DNA from: an uncultured Sphingomonas sp.
Lineage (GTDB): Bacteria > Pseudomonadota > Alphaproteobacteria > Sphingomonadales > Sphingomonadaceae
Assembly (NCBI RefSeq): GCF_913774285.1
Contig: NZ_CAJYHX010000028.1
Location: 124,001 to 188,000, forward strand
DNA length: 64,000 bases
Direction: 5' to 3'
The notes under the pieces were generated by a model. It saw nothing but the letters and a program-made list of their open reading frames with translations, was not told the DNA's origin and did no database searches. The position numbers and the translations under genes were made by a program. Below are positions 62,678-64,000 of the stretch, in pieces. Positions within the stretch are counted from its first letter, which is position 1. Each line of letters begins with the position of its first letter.

Positions 62678-64000
62678 TCAGCGCCGGATCGACAGCAGCT
62701 TGTACTTGGTCTGGCCCACCGATCCGTCCACCGGATAGCTGGTGATGCACACCCGATTGCCCTGGTTGCCGCCGAGCACGCGGATCCGGTCCTTCCCGTC
62801 CTGGCCGACGAAGAAGCCGACATGGCCGCCGTCGACCGTCGGCGACTTGCGGCTCCACACGACGATGTCGCCGATCTGCGGGCTGCTGGTGACGTCGTTC
62901 CCCCAGCCGCTATCATGCCAGCTGCGCGCCCATTTGCTGTCGGTGCCCTGCATGCCGGCCTTCTCAACGCAGTAATTGACGAAGGACGAGCACCAAGCCG
63001 TCTCGTCGGGTGCCGCGCCCCCCTTGGTCGTGCTGTGGTAGAGGACGATCCGCGGATTGTCCTGCCGACCGGCGACTTCGCGCACGTCCAGCGCGAGCTC
63101 GGCCTGTGCAACCGCATAGGGCGTCGTCAGCGCGGCTACCGGCGCCGGCAGCGGCAGGCCGCCCGACAGCGGCTTCAGGAACTGGCGCGCCATATAGCCG
63201 TCGGCCACGCCGTCGCCATTGACGTCGACCTGCACCCAGTCCGCCTCCAGCCCGAGCCCGTGCACCACGGCGCCGAGCGGCAGGCTCTGCACCACGTCGA
63301 ACTGCGCGCCCGCGCCGCCGCGGACGCGCAGCCCGCTGCGTGCTGCAACCTCGAACACGGCGACGCCGTCTTCCGGCCGCCGGGCGGGCGCTGCCGCGGC
63401 CGCGCCGAACTGGCCGAAATCGGCAACCGCGGGATTGGCCAGATTGCCGTCATAGTCGAAATTGCCGAACGGCCCGCGAAGATCCTGGAACTTCTGGAAC
63501 AGCGTCCATTGCTGCGAGGCGAGAAACGCCTTTGATCCCGTCCACCCCATCGATGCGGGCAGCCAGAACAAAGTGGCCAGTCCCCCGGCCTTGAGGTGCG
63601 AACAGACGGCTCCCGACCCATAGACGCCGACGCGGAAATCCCCGTTCAGCGCGGCGTTGACCTCCTGGAAATAGTGCTCGATCTGCGCCAGTTCGGTCGG
63701 CCGGGCAAAGTCATGGTCGACCGCGAAATAGATCGCCGACCCCTTGGGCTGGCCGATGGTTCCGGCGAGTTCGAGCGCACGCTTCGCATCGCGCGTCCCC
63801 TTGCCGTTGCCGAAATCCTCGATCGCACCGCCGGCACCGCCGCGCTGCTCGAAGACGACCGCGACGTCGAGCCCCGCGGCAACCAGCTTTCCATATTCCG
63901 CCGCAGTAAGGCATTTCGACAGAAAGGTGCTGGAGTTCTTGATGTTGTAGTAACGGATGACGGTGCGGACGCCCTCCTGGAACAATCGCGCAGCATAGTC
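62678..64000 (-). CDS. Modular cell-wall hydrolase: DUF1906 + SH3 + CHAP-like (5' partial)
   Basis: The right edge cuts this gene; the frame is open to base 64000 with at least 440 residues. The N-terminal DUF1906/glycoside-hydrolase-like domain (GVRTVIRYYNIKNSSTFLSK; YFAVDHDFARPTELAQIEHY) spans about 210 residues. An SH3-like domain (ARSGLRVRGGAGAQFDVVQS) with a Ca-loop-like DVNGDGVADGY follows. The C-terminal peptidase is of the TIGR02594/CHAP type with catalytic Cys in DETAWCSSFVNYCVEKAG and His in GGHVGFFVG. It would cleave peptidoglycan with two activities. Export signals, if any, lie outside the window. Confidence 0.82.
   Translation of the reverse strand, partial: DYAARLFQEGVRTVIRYYNIKNSSTFLSKCLTAAEYGKLVAAGLDVAVVFEQRGGAGGAIEDFGNGKGTRDAKRALELAGTIGQPKGSAIYFAVDHDFARPTELAQIEHYFQEVNAALNGDFRVGVYGSGAVCSHLKAGGLATLFWLPASMGWTGSKAFLASQQWTLFQKFQDLRGPFGNFDYDGNLANPAVADFGQFGAAAAAPARRPEDGVAVFEVAARSGLRVRGGAGAQFDVVQSLPLGAVVHGLGLEADWVQVDVNGDGVADGYMARQFLKPLSGGLPLPAPVAALTTPYAVAQAELALDVREVAGRQDNPRIVLYHSTTKGGAAPDETAWCSSFVNYCVEKAGMQGTDSKWARSWHDSGWGNDVTSSPQIGDIVVWSRKSPTVDGGHVGFFVGQDGKDRIRVLGGNQGNRVCITSYPVDGSVGQTKYKLLSIRR

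Overview
The window is a chromosomal stretch of a GC-rich alphaproteobacterium, most likely a sphingomonad (Sphingomonas or a close relative). The evidence is a crtY-crtI-crtB carotenoid block, two proteins ending in the PEPxxWA-type sorting tail, several TonB-dependent receptors, MipZ instead of a Min system, an EcfG-type general-stress promoter and argH-lipoprotein-lysA synteny. It looks like stable core genome: densely packed genes, many start/stop overlaps of 1 or 4 bases, and no transposase, phage block or CRISPR array. The only stretch with clearly foreign base composition is a small orphan gene near 19.5-19.9 kb.

Layout. 0-2 kb: end of a polysaccharide cluster (pyruvyl transferase plus an F420-hydrogenase-beta-like Fe-S protein). 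2-4.7 kb: stress genes (Mn catalase, small hydrophilic protein behind an EcfG-type promoter, membrane protein, secreted protein). 4.7-12 kb, minus strand: ftsH, tilS, cpoB, rodZ, ptsP. 12-19.5 kb: nitronate monooxygenase-like enzyme, GH115 alpha-glucuronidase behind a perfect LacI-type operator, lysC, ubiG, a carbohydrate-binding-like secreted protein behind a second such operator, and ung. 19.5-22.2 kb: low-GC orphan, then thiC with a TPP riboswitch and a hairpin that masks the ribosome site. 22.2-28.6 kb: PEP-CTERM protein, MipA, DUF2141, sterol desaturase, TonB receptor and a second PEP-CTERM protein.

28.8-33.1 kb: carotenoid genes crtY-crtI, a LOG-family gene, crtB. 33.1-38.1 kb: ftsE-ftsX-ydcF-plsC, a zinc-ribbon membrane protein and a MATE exporter. 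38.3 kb: tRNA-Leu(GAG). 38.5-43.1 kb: TonB-type receptor with a Gly-rich insertion, M28 peptidase, FMN reductase. 43.2-49.4 kb: argH-lptM-like-lysA-cysG(N)-zntB operon, divergent tlpA, alpha/beta hydrolase. 49.4-56.4 kb: ATM1-type ABC exporter, tyrA-hisC, metX-metW-pirin. 56.5-64 kb: phosphomannomutase, mipZ with a J-domain gene, panC, a Sel1-like protein, a lipoprotein, a GT-C-like membrane protein and a modular cell-wall hydrolase cut by the window edge.

Two families of paired inverted palindromes, three loci each, sit between genes. The best leads are the shared LacI-type operators near GH115, the EcfG-driven stress cluster, the probable ATC start of argH overlapping head to head with tlpA, the low-GC orphan, the mipZ/J-domain pair, the LOG gene inside the crt block and the three-module hydrolase. 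I found no complete undescribed multi-gene system. Coordinates and motifs were read by eye; family assignments rest on recalled motifs, without database searches.
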